Positions 15,551 through 25,372 are shown, counted from the stretch's first letter. The stretch is DNA of 64,000 nucleotides from Treponema pectinovorum (GCF_900497595.1 NZ_UFQO01000001.1:248001-312000); one strand, 5' to 3'. The notes: a model not told the origin generated them from the sequence alone. Numbers and translations: made by a program.

Positions 15551-18500
15551 TTATTTTTTAATCAATTCCATAAATGAATCGAGCATTTCAAAATCATCTT
15601 TGTTTTCTTTGCCGTCAAACTGCATCTGAAATAAAGGAAGCCTTTCTTTGTTATTTTCCTTCATCATATTTAAAATTGAAGTTCCGTTTTCATACATTGG
15701 AACCAATTCAATAACTGCATCGCAGTCTTTATGAAAAATCGTCCTCGCAGCATATCTATACCGAAGATTTGTTCCTGTAAGCAATTTTACCTTTTTGTCT
15801 GCTATTTTTTGCAAATTCTTTATTGCTGTTCCCTTCATCAGTTTTTTTAATCGTTTTTTTATTTCTGATGGAGTATTTTTTTCTTGTCTGATTTTTTCCA
15901 TCCACATAAAAAGATAATATTCCTTAAATGAATGGCATTTAAAGTTCACGCCTTTTTGTTTCAGATAATCAAAAAAGTTGCTGTTGCAAATCTGATTTAA
16001 GATAATTTGAGGATTTCCTGTTATATAAAGTGTTTTAGTATTTTGATTTTTGATAGAACCATTTTTTTCAAACATTTCATCAACATAGCAAACTGCATTC
16101 CAGAAGATGTCAAAAATCTCTTTTTTCTGATAAATGATTTGCTCAACTTTTGGAGCAATGATATGAATATCGCTTCTGCCAAGCAAATCTAATTTTGAGC
16201 GAATTACAGTTGCATAAAATCCATCAGTTTCTGAGCCTTCTGTCTGAAATAAAAGCAGCTGTTTTATTTCTTCTGATTTTGGATTTTCTTTTTCAAAAAG
16301 CAAAACATCACCTAAAAGACTTACAAATGTTACGTATTCTTTAGATGTTGTGCTATCTTTTCCTAAAGTGAGCGATTTTCTGCTTGTTGGCTCAAGAAGT
16401 TTTGCATTGTAGCCTAGATTTTTCAACTGCGAACAGACTTTGCTACTTATGAAATCATAATGAGGAATATAAATTGCTAATGATTTATCAAGCTCGTCTA
16501 AATCATCAGATAAAAATCCATGCGCTAAATCATCTTTGTAAATTTTGTTTTCATTTTTTTCGAGATTTGACAGGAACGCTTCTATTCTTGTAATCAGACC
16601 CGTTTTTGAATAATGTTCGTCAACTTCAATCTGAAGATACGGCTTTTTGCCCATAATTTCTGCAAAAAGATGATTTATCATCGTGTCCGGTCCGCACCCA
16701 TGATTTGTAAGATAAACAGCATATAGGTTTGGATTATCTTTTATTATTTTTGCACCACTCAAAATATGCTGACTGAACGGCCAGTAAAGGTTTTTATAAT
16801 CTTTTGAAATATCAACTTCGTGGCCTTCAAGATTTCCCAAAGTGATAACTGTGCAACCGCGTTCTAAAAGTAAATTTGGGAGTCCCATATTTAGCACGTC
16901 ATCTATCAAACCATAAGTTCTCGTGATTAAAACAAGAACTTTTTCATTTTCAGAAATTCTTTCGAGAAGATTTTTACCATCCTCTTCTTGAATTTTCTGT
17001 GCCATTTTGAGTGCTTTTCCAGATTTTAAAAGAGCGTTTTTACATTGAATAGGATTTTTCCCAAGCCTTAGCCCTATTTTTATCATCGCAAAAGCCATGT
17101 GAGGTGCTCCCATATCCATTTGCAAAACAGGATTCAAAAGTTTTATTCCTTTTTCTTCAAATCTTAAAACATCGGCAACAAGTCGGGCTGCACTCTGCAT
17201 GTAAACGCATCCGTAATTATGTTTGAGATTAGAAAGAGCGTGTTGCATAGTGTACACCGAAGGCATAAAAATATAATCAACACCAGCTTCTACCAGTTCT
17301 TGCATGTGGCCGTGCATCAGTTTGATTGGAAAGCATGTCTCTTCTTTTACTAAATTTTGGCTGATGCGGACTATATCTTCGTCCGTTCTTTGAGAAAGAA
17401 CCACGTTAAACCCAAGTTCTTTAAAATAATTGTATGCAAATGGAAATAATTTATAAATCATCATAGAGCGTGGGATTCCAACAGTCTTTTTAGATGGCTC
17501 AAAATCTTCCGAATACATTCCAAATGTCGTTTTTTGAATATTCTCAAACAGCTGCTTGTTCAGCTCAACAATAGCGTTGTCTACTCGTTTTTCTTTTGCT
17601 TGATTAAAAGATTCCTTTGCCAGCAGCGCCATTCCTAAAGCCCCAGTAACGCTAAAATATGGCGTGATTGCAAACCTATCTCCAAACATCTTCTTGAACA
17701 CTGCTATAATTCCGTGATTGTAAGCCAAACCGCCTTGAAAACAGATTTTTTTTCCTATGGTTTTTCCGCTTACAACTTTGTTTATATAATTTTTTACAAC
17801 AGAATAACAAACACCTGCGCATATATTTTCAAGTGAGTCGCCTTGTACAAGCTGATTTTCTATGCTGGTTTTCATAAAAACAGTACAACGCTGGTCAAGA
17901 TTAGAAGGATTTTTTGATTCAAAAGCCTTCATTCCCAATTCGTATGCTGTAATTCCAAGTCGCTCTGCCTGATCTTCGATAAAAGAACCTGTTCCAGCGG
18001 AGCAAACTTTATTCATTGTAAAATCTATAGTTTTCCCGTTTTCACATTTAATATATTTTGCATCTTGACCACCGATTTCAAAAATGGTGTCGCATTCAGG
18101 ATTCAAAAATAAAGTTCCAGTAGATTGTGCGGTTATCTCATCTTTTACTACTGGGATATTAAATTTTTTGCCAATGGCAATTCGTCCAGAGCCTGTTACT
18201 CCGCTGTGTTTAACATTGAGCTTGTCACCGAATCTCTGTTTCAAGCTTTCAAACCCTCGTTCTACAGCGGCAGCCGAATCTCCGAGCGTTTTAAAATACT
18301 GATAATCTAATACCTGATTTTTTTGATTGACTAAAACAAAATTTGTGCTTGTTGAGCCAACATCTATTCCAAGAAAAACAGGCTCTCCGGGTACAAACTG
18401 ATAAACTTGATGAAGATTTTCTGTCGGATAATCATCTATAAGGTTTGGAAGTTCGTTATCTGAAATTGAATTTGAAATATTAGTTTCTTTTTTATTTTTG

Positions 18501-19300
18501 ATATCAGTTTTTTTCCAAGAAAGCTGCTTTTCTTTTGCTAAAATTGCAGTTCCAACAGCCTGAGCAACTGAACTTTCTGGACAAACAATAAAATCTTTAT
18601 CTAGATGAAGTAAATCTTCAAAAGCCATAATTACACCGATATTTTTACTGCATCCTCCAGCTAAAAAAATTGGTGCTTCTAATGGGAGTTTCGACATGAT
18701 TGTTCCTTTGAAGTTTGCAACCATTGAATACGTCAAACCCTTTAATATGTTTTCAATTTTTTCACCGTCCTGCTGACGATGTATGATATCAGTCTTTGCA
18801 AAGACTGAACAACGGCCTGCAATGCGAGGAATTGAAGTTGCTTTTAAAACATAATCTGAATAATCTTCAATTTTTGCACCGAGCCGTGTCATCTGATCTT
18901 CAAAAAAAGAACCAGTTCCTGCCGCACAATTTTTGTTTGCAGAAAACTGTATGTTTCCGTTTTGAAGACCTGTGATGTACTGCGAATTATGACTTCCCAT
19001 TTCGACAACAGATGCTGCGTTTGGACAAATTGCTTTTACACCTTTTACCAAAGATTCTATAGAATTTTCAATTGAACCAAATATCAAGCCTGCAAAAATA
19101 CCGCTGGCAGAGCCGTAGGAGATTTTTTCGACAACACTTTCTGGAATTGCAGAAATTATTTGATTATAGCAATCGTCGATTCTACTTTGATGAATCTTAT
19201 AATCTGAATAGATGATTTTGTTGTTTTTGTCGCATACAGCAATCTTGATTGAAGTATTTCCAGCATCAATTCCAATGCTCAAAGGTAAGTCATAATTCAT
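15551..19300 (-). CDS. Double-activase / 2-hydroxyacyl-CoA dehydratase-like iron-sulfur protein (BcrAD/BadFG + DUF2229)
   Basis: The 1249-residue protein contains two ASKHA ATPase modules in tandem, each with the cysteine that coordinates a shared 4Fe-4S cluster in activators of 2-hydroxyacyl-CoA dehydratases. Module 1 has GIDAGNTS at 10-17, Cys125 and Cys164. Module 2 has GIDVGSTS at 311-318, GGQDAKY at 410, Cys433 and Cys472. From about residue 620 a DUF2229 region begins (VGIPRSMM, EETCFPIKLMHGH), and the remainder resembles the dehydratase/benzoyl-CoA-reductase fold. The family couples ATP to low-potential electron transfer; its substrates are mostly unknown. Module 1 has a degenerate EMGSHNSQY where module 2 has GGQDAKY. 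It is the last gene of an ABC-cupin operon. Confidence 0.85.
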   Translation of the reverse strand: MNYDLPLSIGIDAGNTSIKIAVCDKNNKIIYSDYKIHQSRIDDCYNQIISAIPESVVEKISYGSASGIFAGLIFGSIENSIESLVKGVKAICPNAASVVEMGSHNSQYITGLQNGNIQFSANKNCAAGTGSFFEDQMTRLGAKIEDYSDYVLKATSIPRIAGRCSVFAKTDIIHRQQDGEKIENILKGLTYSMVANFKGTIMSKLPLEAPIFLAGGCSKNIGVIMAFEDLLHLDKDFIVCPESSVAQAVGTAILAKEKQLSWKKTDIKNKKETNISNSISDNELPNLIDDYPTENLHQVYQFVPGEPVFLGIDVGSTSTNFVLVNQKNQVLDYQYFKTLGDSAAAVERGFESLKQRFGDKLNVKHSGVTGSGRIAIGKKFNIPVVKDEITAQSTGTLFLNPECDTIFEIGGQDAKYIKCENGKTIDFTMNKVCSAGTGSFIEDQAERLGITAYELGMKAFESKNPSNLDQRCTVFMKTSIENQLVQGDSLENICAGVCYSVVKNYINKVVSGKTIGKKICFQGGLAYNHGIIAVFKKMFGDRFAITPYFSVTGALGMALLAKESFNQAKEKRVDNAIVELNKQLFENIQKTTFGMYSEDFEPSKKTVGIPRSMMIYKLFPFAYNYFKELGFNVVLSQRTDEDIVRISQNLVKEETCFPIKLMHGHMQELVEAGVDYIFMPSVYTMQHALSNLKHNYGCVYMQSAARLVADVLRFEEKGIKLLNPVLQMDMGAPHMAFAMIKIGLRLGKNPIQCKNALLKSGKALKMAQKIQEEDGKNLLERISENEKVLVLITRTYGLIDDVLNMGLPNLLLERGCTVITLGNLEGHEVDISKDYKNLYWPFSQHILSGAKIIKDNPNLYAVYLTNHGCGPDTMINHLFAEIMGKKPYLQIEVDEHYSKTGLITRIEAFLSNLEKNENKIYKDDLAHGFLSDDLDELDKSLAIYIPHYDFISSKVCSQLKNLGYNAKLLEPTSRKSLTLGKDSTTSKEYVTFVSLLGDVLLFEKENPKSEEIKQLLLFQTEGSETDGFYATVIRSKLDLLGRSDIHIIAPKVEQIIYQKKEIFDIFWNAVCYVDEMFEKNGSIKNQNTKTLYITGNPQIILNQICNSNFFDYLKQKGVNFKCHSFKEYYLFMWMEKIRQEKNTPSEIKKRLKKLMKGTAIKNLQKIADKKVKLLTGTNLRYRYAARTIFHKDCDAVIELVPMYENGTSILNMMKENNKERLPLFQMQFDGKENKDDFEMLDSFMELIKK

Positions 19301-19309
19301 TTTACTTTC

Positions 19310-19993
19310 CTATTTTTTTACAACTGTAAGAAGCATCTTGTATGGTTCAACTGCTTTTACAGCATGAGGTGCATTTGCTGGCATTATCAATGATTCTCCA
19401 GAGTGAATGATAAGTTTTTCGCCGTTTAACTCAATTTCCGCTTTGCCTTCAAGGCAGACAACAAATGCATCACCTGGGGCAGAATGAGTGCTGACCCCCT
19501 GCCCTGCATCAAACGCAAAAATTGTCATAGTCATTGCATCGCTGTTTACAAGTGTTTTACTTGCGATTGTTCCGCTTTCAACTTCAATCTGCTCTTTGAG
19601 GGTAACGATTTTTCCCTGCTCAAAATTTTTAATAAACATATCTGTTCCTCCAAAATTATTTACAACCATAAAAGCCATCTTATATGGTTTATTCCCACTT
19701 ATTTGAAATTCGTTTCCGCCCTTTACAAAAAGACATTTTCCTGCTATTGCAGAAAATCCTTTAGCTAAGCCATTTTCCTTAACTTCTAAAAAAACATCGC
19801 CTTCGAGGACAAAAAGTAAAATATCATCAGGAATTGTCTGCCATGTAATGCTTTCTCCTGCTCCAAAAGAATATAGCGTCATATCAAAAGATGTTGAGCT
19901 ACAGATATTTTTGCTTATGACCATCTGAGGTTTTAACGCAATAAAATCACATAGATTAAATACTTTACTAACAGGAAGTTTTGAAAAAAACAT
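19310..19993 (-). CDS. Double-cupin protein
   Basis: The 227-residue protein consists of two cupin barrels. The C-terminal one carries recognisable metal-site positions (a THSAPGDAF stretch, then E-x5-G and a late APHAV His). The N-terminal one keeps the barrel glycines but has lost the histidines. Such bicupins act as small-molecule sensors, isomerases or dioxygenases; nothing here fixes the activity. It lies 9 bases before the activator gene and 57 bases after the ABC ATPase gene, so it probably handles the imported compound or a downstream product. Confidence 0.7.
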   Translation of the reverse strand: MFFSKLPVSKVFNLCDFIALKPQMVISKNICSSTSFDMTLYSFGAGESITWQTIPDDILLFVLEGDVFLEVKENGLAKGFSAIAGKCLFVKGGNEFQISGNKPYKMAFMVVNNFGGTDMFIKNFEQGKIVTLKEQIEVESGTIASKTLVNSDAMTMTIFAFDAGQGVSTHSAPGDAFVVCLEGKAEIELNGEKLIIHSGESLIMPANAPHAVKAVEPYKMLLTVVKK

Positions 19994-20050
19994 TTTATTC
20001 TCCTTCTCAATACGCTGGTCAAAGACACAGGACTCCTAAAATCCTATAAG

Positions 20051-20731
20051 TTAGACACCCCTAATCAACTTAAGAATCTCGTCTTTTAGAAAATCTTTTT
20101 CTGTTCCTGTTCTTGTTTTTTGATTGAGATAAATTTCTTTTACAATCTTGCAAGGATTTTTCTGTAAAACAAGAATCTTATCTGCTATAAAAATCGCCTC
20201 ATCGATATCATGGGTTACAAACAAAATTGAGTTTTTTTGCTGAGCTTGAATCTTCTTCAAATCAAGGAGCATCTGCTGCTTTAATATGTAATCGAGAGAT
20301 TTAAATGGCTCGTCCATAAGAAGAAAATCGCTTCCAAAATACAAGGCTCTTGCGATGGCACAACGCTGTTTCATTCCACCGCTCAATTCTTCTGGAAAAT
20401 AATTTTCATAGTTTTTTAAACCTGCCATTTCGATAAACTGATTGACTTCTCTGTCGCTTCCATCTTCGCGAACAATCTTTATATTTTCAAAAACTGTCAA
20501 CCATGGGAGAATTCTGTCTTCTTGAAAAACGTATCCAACTTTATGAAAATTATTCTGAACAAAACCTGTATAGTCAGAATTTAGCCCAGAAATGATATTT
20601 AGCAATGTAGTCTTTCCGCATCCGCTAGGACCAACAAGTGCAGCAATCTGATTGTCTTCAACTTCGAAAGAAATATCAGAAAGAATTTTCTTGTGATTAT
20701 AGTATTTACGAAGATTTTGAACTTTTAACAT
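20051..20731 (-). CDS. NitT/TauT-type ABC importer ATPase
   Basis: This 226-residue ATP-binding subunit has Walker A GPSGCGKTT, a Q-loop in GYVFQEDRILPWLTV, the LSGGMKQR signature, Walker B LLMDEPF and the H-loop in FVTHDIDEA. The P-W-L-T-V segment after the Q-loop and the short length are typical of the SsuB/TauB/NrtD group. The start at 20731 (MLKVQNL) is preferred over the longer frame from 20776 because ABC homology begins there. It overlaps the permease gene by 26 bases. Confidence 0.92.
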   Translation of the reverse strand: MLKVQNLRKYYNHKKILSDISFEVEDNQIAALVGPSGCGKTTLLNIISGLNSDYTGFVQNNFHKVGYVFQEDRILPWLTVFENIKIVREDGSDREVNQFIEMAGLKNYENYFPEELSGGMKQRCAIARALYFGSDFLLMDEPFKSLDYILKQQMLLDLKKIQAQQKNSILFVTHDIDEAIFIADKILVLQKNPCKIVKEIYLNQKTRTGTEKDFLKDEILKLIRGV

Positions 20732-21479
20732 CTGCGTTAATCCTAATTTGCTTTTTATCGCTGAAAAATAAAGCACAAATTTTGTTGTAAACTAAATACA
20801 TTACAACAGCCACAAAAGTCCACGCAATTATCATCTCGCTTTCAATATTCAATCTCGCTGTAACAATCTGTCCGCCAATTCCTGTTACTGTCGTTAGAAC
20901 TTCGCCCATCACAATCGTTTTTGAAGCTGTTCCTATCGAAATCTTCAAAGCTGAATAAACTTGTGGTTTTATATACGGCCATATTATTTTTTTTATCCGC
21001 TTTGTTCTTGAAAGATTAAATAGTTTAGCCATTTCTAAAAGTTTTTTATCAAGATTTAAGATTGCATCTTGAACGCATATCACAATTGTTGGGAAAATCG
21101 CAACAGCAGAAATTGCAATCGCAGGTTTTCCGTTGTATCCAAGCCAAATAATCGTAAGAATCAAAATGGAAACAGGCGGAACAACTTGCAAAATATTTAT
21201 AAAAGTCATGCTAAACTGGCGGAATACTTTATTTGTACCACAAAAAAATCCTACGATTCCTCCAAAAAGAACACCAAAAAATAACCCAAAAAACAGGCGA
21301 TAAAATGTTCTTCCGATTTCAAGCCACATTATTTTTGAAAAAGCAATTTGCCCAATCGACTTGATAACAGAAGGAATCGTCGGAATTACTATTGGTGGGT
21401 AGATTAAAGTCAAAACCCACCAAATTAGCACAAAGACAGCTGTAGAAAGAATTTTATTTCTTATAGAGCATGCCTTCAT
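20706..21479 (-). CDS. NitT/TauT-type ABC importer permease
   Basis: The 257-residue membrane protein belongs to the BPD_transp_1 family. It has about six helices and an EAA-type loop in the second half (the LLEMAKLFNLSRTKRIKKIIWP region). The ATG at 21479 is chosen because GGAAAG lies six bases upstream; a GTG-initiated frame from 21494 is less well supported. It overlaps the binding-protein gene by 26 bases and the ATPase gene by 26 bases, giving a coupled SBP-permease-ATPase order. Confidence 0.92.
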   Translation of the reverse strand: MKACSIRNKILSTAVFVLIWWVLTLIYPPIVIPTIPSVIKSIGQIAFSKIMWLEIGRTFYRLFFGLFFGVLFGGIVGFFCGTNKVFRQFSMTFINILQVVPPVSILILTIIWLGYNGKPAIAISAVAIFPTIVICVQDAILNLDKKLLEMAKLFNLSRTKRIKKIIWPYIKPQVYSALKISIGTASKTIVMGEVLTTVTGIGGQIVTARLNIESEMIIAWTFVAVVMYLVYNKICALFFSDKKQIRINADVKSSKSS

Positions 21480-22413
21480 CTGGAATCTTTCCACCTACCA
21501 TAGTTTTATCAAAGTCATTGAGAATCTTGTATAACTGGTTCAAATCATTTTTTGCATCGTAAGCATTTTTATACTGCAAACCCATTCTTGGAATTGCATT
21601 TTTTATCAAACCAGCTTTCAAACCAAGATATTTTTCTGCTAACTTTCCGGCCTCTTCTGGATTTTGCAAAACCCAGTTCAAAGCTTTTTCATATTCTGTT
21701 TCAAAACGTGCAACAGCTTCTGAATTTTTCTTGATAAAATCTTTACGACCGCCAAAACCTGCGTTCGGAACGATAGAACCATCTTCTGTCACTTTTTTCC
21801 ATTCGTTTTCAAAACTTGTAGCAACACGAACATTTTTATTCTGCATCAGACATGCAGTAACTTGAGGTTCAATTTGTGTTGCGTAAACCGCTTTTCCACT
21901 AACTAAGAGTTGTGTAACTTCCGGAATTGAAAGGTAGACAAGTTCAACGTCTTTTCCAGGCACAAGACCTGCTTTGCCAATAAAATATTGGGTTAGAGCA
22001 TCTGGAGGAGATGATTTTAACGGAACGTAAACTGTTTTTCCTTTCAAATCTGCCCAATCTTTGTAGTTTGGATCAGATGTAAGAAAATAAGTTACACCCC
22101 AAGTGTTTACATTTGTTAGAATTAAAGGCATACCTTTGTTGTAGAGTTTACCAACAACTGTCAGAGGAAAAGCAAACATATCCTGTTCTTTTCCTTGTAT
22201 CATTGAAATTAACTGTTCTGGTGAATTCCATACTGTGAATTCAACTTTTGCGCTATCTCCAAGAGCATTTGAGTCAATCATGCGTATGATTGGCAACGCT
22301 GGAGGAGCCTTTGGGATACCTACGCGTATCAATGTTTCCTTTGATTTTGTTTGTGCAGTAAATACAGACAATGTAATGCATGTAAATATTGCCATAAAAA
22401 CTGATTTTTTCAT
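21454..22413 (-). CDS. NitT/TauT-type periplasmic substrate-binding protein
   Basis: The 319-residue protein has an ordinary signal peptide (cleavage likely after VFTA) and no lipobox cysteine. The fold is the two-lobe type II seen in the NMT1/TauA group, with an IRVGIPKAPPALP opening strand, a WADLKGKTVYVP hinge and a QIEPQV segment. Ligands of this group include sulfonates, nitrate, aromatic acids and thiamine precursors; the conserved parts do not distinguish among them. Linkage to an activase/dehydratase-like protein points to an aromatic or hydroxy acid (inference). A GGAGG site precedes the ATG. Confidence 0.88.
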   Translation of the reverse strand: MKKSVFMAIFTCITLSVFTAQTKSKETLIRVGIPKAPPALPIIRMIDSNALGDSAKVEFTVWNSPEQLISMIQGKEQDMFAFPLTVVGKLYNKGMPLILTNVNTWGVTYFLTSDPNYKDWADLKGKTVYVPLKSSPPDALTQYFIGKAGLVPGKDVELVYLSIPEVTQLLVSGKAVYATQIEPQVTACLMQNKNVRVATSFENEWKKVTEDGSIVPNAGFGGRKDFIKKNSEAVARFETEYEKALNWVLQNPEEAGKLAEKYLGLKAGLIKNAIPRMGLQYKNAYDAKNDLNQLYKILNDFDKTMVGGKIPDEGMLYKK

Positions 22414-22713
22414 CTGGAAACCTCCTTTATTTAGTTTTAGTCAGATTAACTAACTTTACGAGTATGTTAGCCTAAACTAACTATATAAAACTGTTGCACA
22501 GGCAACAAAAATGCGTATTTTAGGAGTTTTTTTAGTTTTTGCTTATTAAATTTATAATTTTTGTACGAAGTGTTTTCTCTAAAAGTCAAGGAGATTGATG
22601 TGGATTATGAATAGTTGATTTTAAATATTTTTTTGTGGATTTTTCGATGCTATTTTTAGACTTTGTTTTTTATTATCAAAGGATCATTTTGCTGCAAAAG
22701 GCTTAAAAAAATT
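22414..22713 (-). promoter_or_regulatory. Upstream region of the ABC operon with inverted repeats
   Basis: Within 45 bases of the binding-protein start there are overlapping inverted repeats: TTAGT-N7-ACTAA at 22437-22453, CTAAC-N11-GTTAG at 22450-22470 and GTTAG-N6-CTAAC at 22466-22481. The 9-mer AGTATGTTA at 22461-22469 also occurs in the TRAP/dehydrogenase operator at 3046-3054. Beyond about 22500 the sequence is AT-rich with no recognisable gene or RNA. Confidence 0.4.
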
Positions 22714-23067
22714 CTACTTTTTCTTTATTATAAAGCCATTTGCTTGCAACGTTCCTAAAAAATGGACTGTGCGATTTAGCATTTTGCCTTTTTCGGTGGG
22801 GAATTTTTCTTCCATCATTTTTTCTATATCGAGAACGGAAGAGTTACCGTCAAGAGTAAGCCATAACGCCGTTCCGTATTTGTCTAGCGCAATATGGCTT
22901 ACCTTTGGTTTGTGAAAAAACTTCTGTGCAATTTTGTTGAAAAAGCCTGTGTTTTCCATATCGATTTCAACAAGACCGTCTTCTTTAACACGCCAAGCGT
23001 TTTCAACTTTGTGGCAGAAGACTATGTCCATGTAATTTGCAGAAAGTTTTTTCACTTTTTTTTTCAT
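22714..23067 (-). CDS. PqqD-family protein
   Basis: The 117-residue protein has the PqqD-like winged-helix pattern: a ALWLTLDGNSSVLDIEKMMEE helix-turn segment near residues 67-87 and a C-terminal FLGTLQANGFI. Residues 1-55 form a basic lead-in. PqqD domains bind leader peptides of ribosomally made, modified peptides (RRE function), but many stand-alone copies have no known partner. It starts 13 bases after the OPT transporter gene ends, so they are probably co-expressed. A link to peptide import or to the Hxs locus 8 kb away is speculative. Confidence 0.72.
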   Translation of the reverse strand: MKKKVKKLSANYMDIVFCHKVENAWRVKEDGLVEIDMENTGFFNKIAQKFFHKPKVSHIALDKYGTALWLTLDGNSSVLDIEKMMEEKFPTEKGKMLNRTVHFLGTLQANGFIIKKK

Positions 23068-23080
23068 TTATCTTGTTTTC

Positions 23081-24961
23081 CTAGTTTTTATTTTTGCGAG
23101 CAGTAATCATGATAAAGATTGCAATGAACAAAGCAAAGAAAATAAGTCCTCCAGCATTGCCTAGCATACCATTTAAACTTATTACACTAAGAACGCTCTT
23201 TCCTGTTGATGCAGGAATGACAGCCAATATTGCAAGGAGAATTCCGATAAGTCCTTCGCCTGCAATCAAGCCAGAGCTATACAACACTCCTTTTTCGGTG
23301 ATTTGTTTGCCATTTTCGCCTTTTTTATTGAAGAATTCTCTGATTACGCCACCAATAAAGATTGGAGTTAAAAGATGAATAGGAAGATATACACCGATTG
23401 CAACAGGAAGAACAGGTATTCTCAAAAGTTCAATTAAGATTCCTATTCCAACTCCTACAGCGACTAAAGTCCAAGGTAAATTTCCGCCCATTACGCCTTC
23501 TACAACGAGTTTCATCAATGTTGCCTGAGGTGCAGGTAATTCCTTAGAACCAAATCCCCATGCTGCATCCAAGAGATAGATTATTCCACCTATTGCCAAT
23601 GCTGCTGCAACTCCACCGATTATTTCGCCAAGTTGCTGCTTTTTTGGAGTTGCCCCAACGATATATCCAGTTTTTAAATCCTGCGAAATATCGCCTGCCA
23701 TTGCAGAAACTATACAGATAATTGTTCCGATGCAAATTGCTGATGTCATTCCTGCAATTCCAGTATGTCCTGTAGATTTGAGCAAAGCAGTTGCAATGAG
23801 CAAGGTTGCAATAGACATTCCAGAAACAGGATTGTTTGAAGAACCTACAAGACCAACCATTCGGCTGGAAACAGTTGCAAAGAAAAATCCGAATACAACT
23901 ATAATCAATGCCCCTAAAATTCCTACAGGAATTGCTGGAAGTAACCAGATTACGAGCATTATTATGATTGCCATCACTATAAGAACTTTCATAGAAAGGT
24001 CTTGATTTGTGCGAGCTTCATAAGTTTCTTTGTGACCAAATTGTTTTATTGCTTTGTTGAAAGTTTTTACGATTGTAGGCATTGATTTTAACAGGCTGAT
24101 AATTCCACCTGTAGCAACGGCACCAGCACCTACATATCTTATGTAGTTGCTCCATATTCCCCAAGCACCCAAATCTGCAACTGGAACTCTTGCGGGAGAT
24201 ATTATATCGTTTGCTCCAAAAAAACTTATCAATGGAATTACAACAAACCAACCTATCAAACCACCTGTAAACATATATGAAGCGATTTTAAGTCCACAAA
24301 TATATCCAACGCTCGTTAAAGCAGGAAGTATATCCATACCAAAACCTGTTTTTAAGCTTTTTATTGTCCAGTCAATTTCTGATGGAAAGAGTTTTATACC
24401 ATCTGCAAGGAATTTATAGATAGCAGAAATTCCAAGTCCTGAGAATACGAGTTTAGATTTGTCACCACCTTCTTCTCCTGCCAAAAGAACTTCTGCACAG
24501 GCAGTTCCTTCTGGGAAAGGAAGAATTCCGTGTTCTTCTACAATCAATGCGGTTCTAAGAGGAACCATAAAAATTACTCCCAAAAGAGCCGCACACAGTG
24601 ATATTGTGGCAATAATCCAAAACGAAGGCTTAGAAACAGCATCGCTTTCTGCTGCCCACATAAAAAGAGCAGGCAAAGTAAAAATTGCTCCAGCTGCGAG
24701 AGACTCACCAGCAGAACCAATAGTCTGAACCATGTTATTTTCAAGGATTGAATCTCGCTTCATTATTATGCGAATAAGACCCATTGAAAGAACAGCAGCA
24801 GGAATAGATGCAGAAACTGTCATTCCTACTCTAAGTCCCAAATATGCGTTTGCCGCTCCAAACAGTACAGAAAGGATAATCCCAAGCAGGATAGACACAG
24901 GTGTTATCTCCGGAAGTATTCGGTCTGCCGGAATAAACGGTTTGAATTGATTGTTTTCCAT
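23081..24961 (-). CDS. OPT-family oligopeptide transporter
   Basis: The 626-residue polytopic protein has the OPT family signatures: a NAYLGLRVGMTVSASIPAAV segment near residue 40, the NNMVQTIGSAGESLAAGA motif near residue 75, and about 14-16 predicted helices. Bacterial members of this subgroup (TIGR00733 type) are thought to import small peptides or peptide-like chelates with protons. An AAGGAT site precedes the ATG. The following gene is PqqD-like. The substrate has not been deduced. Confidence 0.9.
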   Translation of the reverse strand: MENNQFKPFIPADRILPEITPVSILLGIILSVLFGAANAYLGLRVGMTVSASIPAAVLSMGLIRIIMKRDSILENNMVQTIGSAGESLAAGAIFTLPALFMWAAESDAVSKPSFWIIATISLCAALLGVIFMVPLRTALIVEEHGILPFPEGTACAEVLLAGEEGGDKSKLVFSGLGISAIYKFLADGIKLFPSEIDWTIKSLKTGFGMDILPALTSVGYICGLKIASYMFTGGLIGWFVVIPLISFFGANDIISPARVPVADLGAWGIWSNYIRYVGAGAVATGGIISLLKSMPTIVKTFNKAIKQFGHKETYEARTNQDLSMKVLIVMAIIIMLVIWLLPAIPVGILGALIIVVFGFFFATVSSRMVGLVGSSNNPVSGMSIATLLIATALLKSTGHTGIAGMTSAICIGTIICIVSAMAGDISQDLKTGYIVGATPKKQQLGEIIGGVAAALAIGGIIYLLDAAWGFGSKELPAPQATLMKLVVEGVMGGNLPWTLVAVGVGIGILIELLRIPVLPVAIGVYLPIHLLTPIFIGGVIREFFNKKGENGKQITEKGVLYSSGLIAGEGLIGILLAILAVIPASTGKSVLSVISLNGMLGNAGGLIFFALFIAIFIMITARKNKN

Positions 24962-25141
24962 AAGATGAAATCCTTATTAGATAAAAAATTGTTTTGATAT
25001 ATTCTTTAATGATATGGTATATAGAGTTTTTTTACAACAAAAAATTTCTGCATATGAAAGTAAAAACTTAATTATGAATGTAGGCAATCAGATTTTTTCT
25101 CTATATTGAATTGAATGAAAACGTTTACCATATAAAAACTT

Positions 25142-25348
25142 TTAATATTCATCTTCCCAGTCATCTCCAAATTCTTCGCGCATTTCATCGATGGCATCTT
25201 CGTCTCCCAACAGGGCATCTTCGTAGGTTTCTTCATAATAATCATCATAATCGCTATCAAATAAGCTTGGGCTTTGATTTGATGATTTTTTTCGTGTTTT
25301 GTTATTTTGCTTAGATTCGCCAAAGAAAAAATCACTCAATAATCCCAT
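25142..25348 (-). CDS. Small acidic protein downstream of mfd
   Basis: The 68-residue protein starts with GLLSDFFFGES, continues through a basic/Ser-rich stretch and ends in a highly acidic tail (Asp, Glu and Tyr from residue 30 on). A GGAG ribosome site lies directly upstream of the ATG, and the gene starts 24 bases after the mfd stop on the same strand, so co-transcription is likely. No family is recognised. The overlapping 87-codon frame in another register is rejected because it has no ribosome site and an unlikely composition. Confidence 0.6.
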   Translation of the reverse strand: MGLLSDFFFGESKQNNKTRKKSSNQSPSLFDSDYDDYYEETYEDALLGDEDAIDEMREEFGDDWEDEY

Positions 25349-25372
25349 TGTTTTCTCCTTTCTCTTACAAAT

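Noticed and set aside
25072-25335. 87-codon frame overlapping the acidic protein
   Set aside because: The 68-residue frame has a GGAG site and a sensible start after mfd; this frame has neither.
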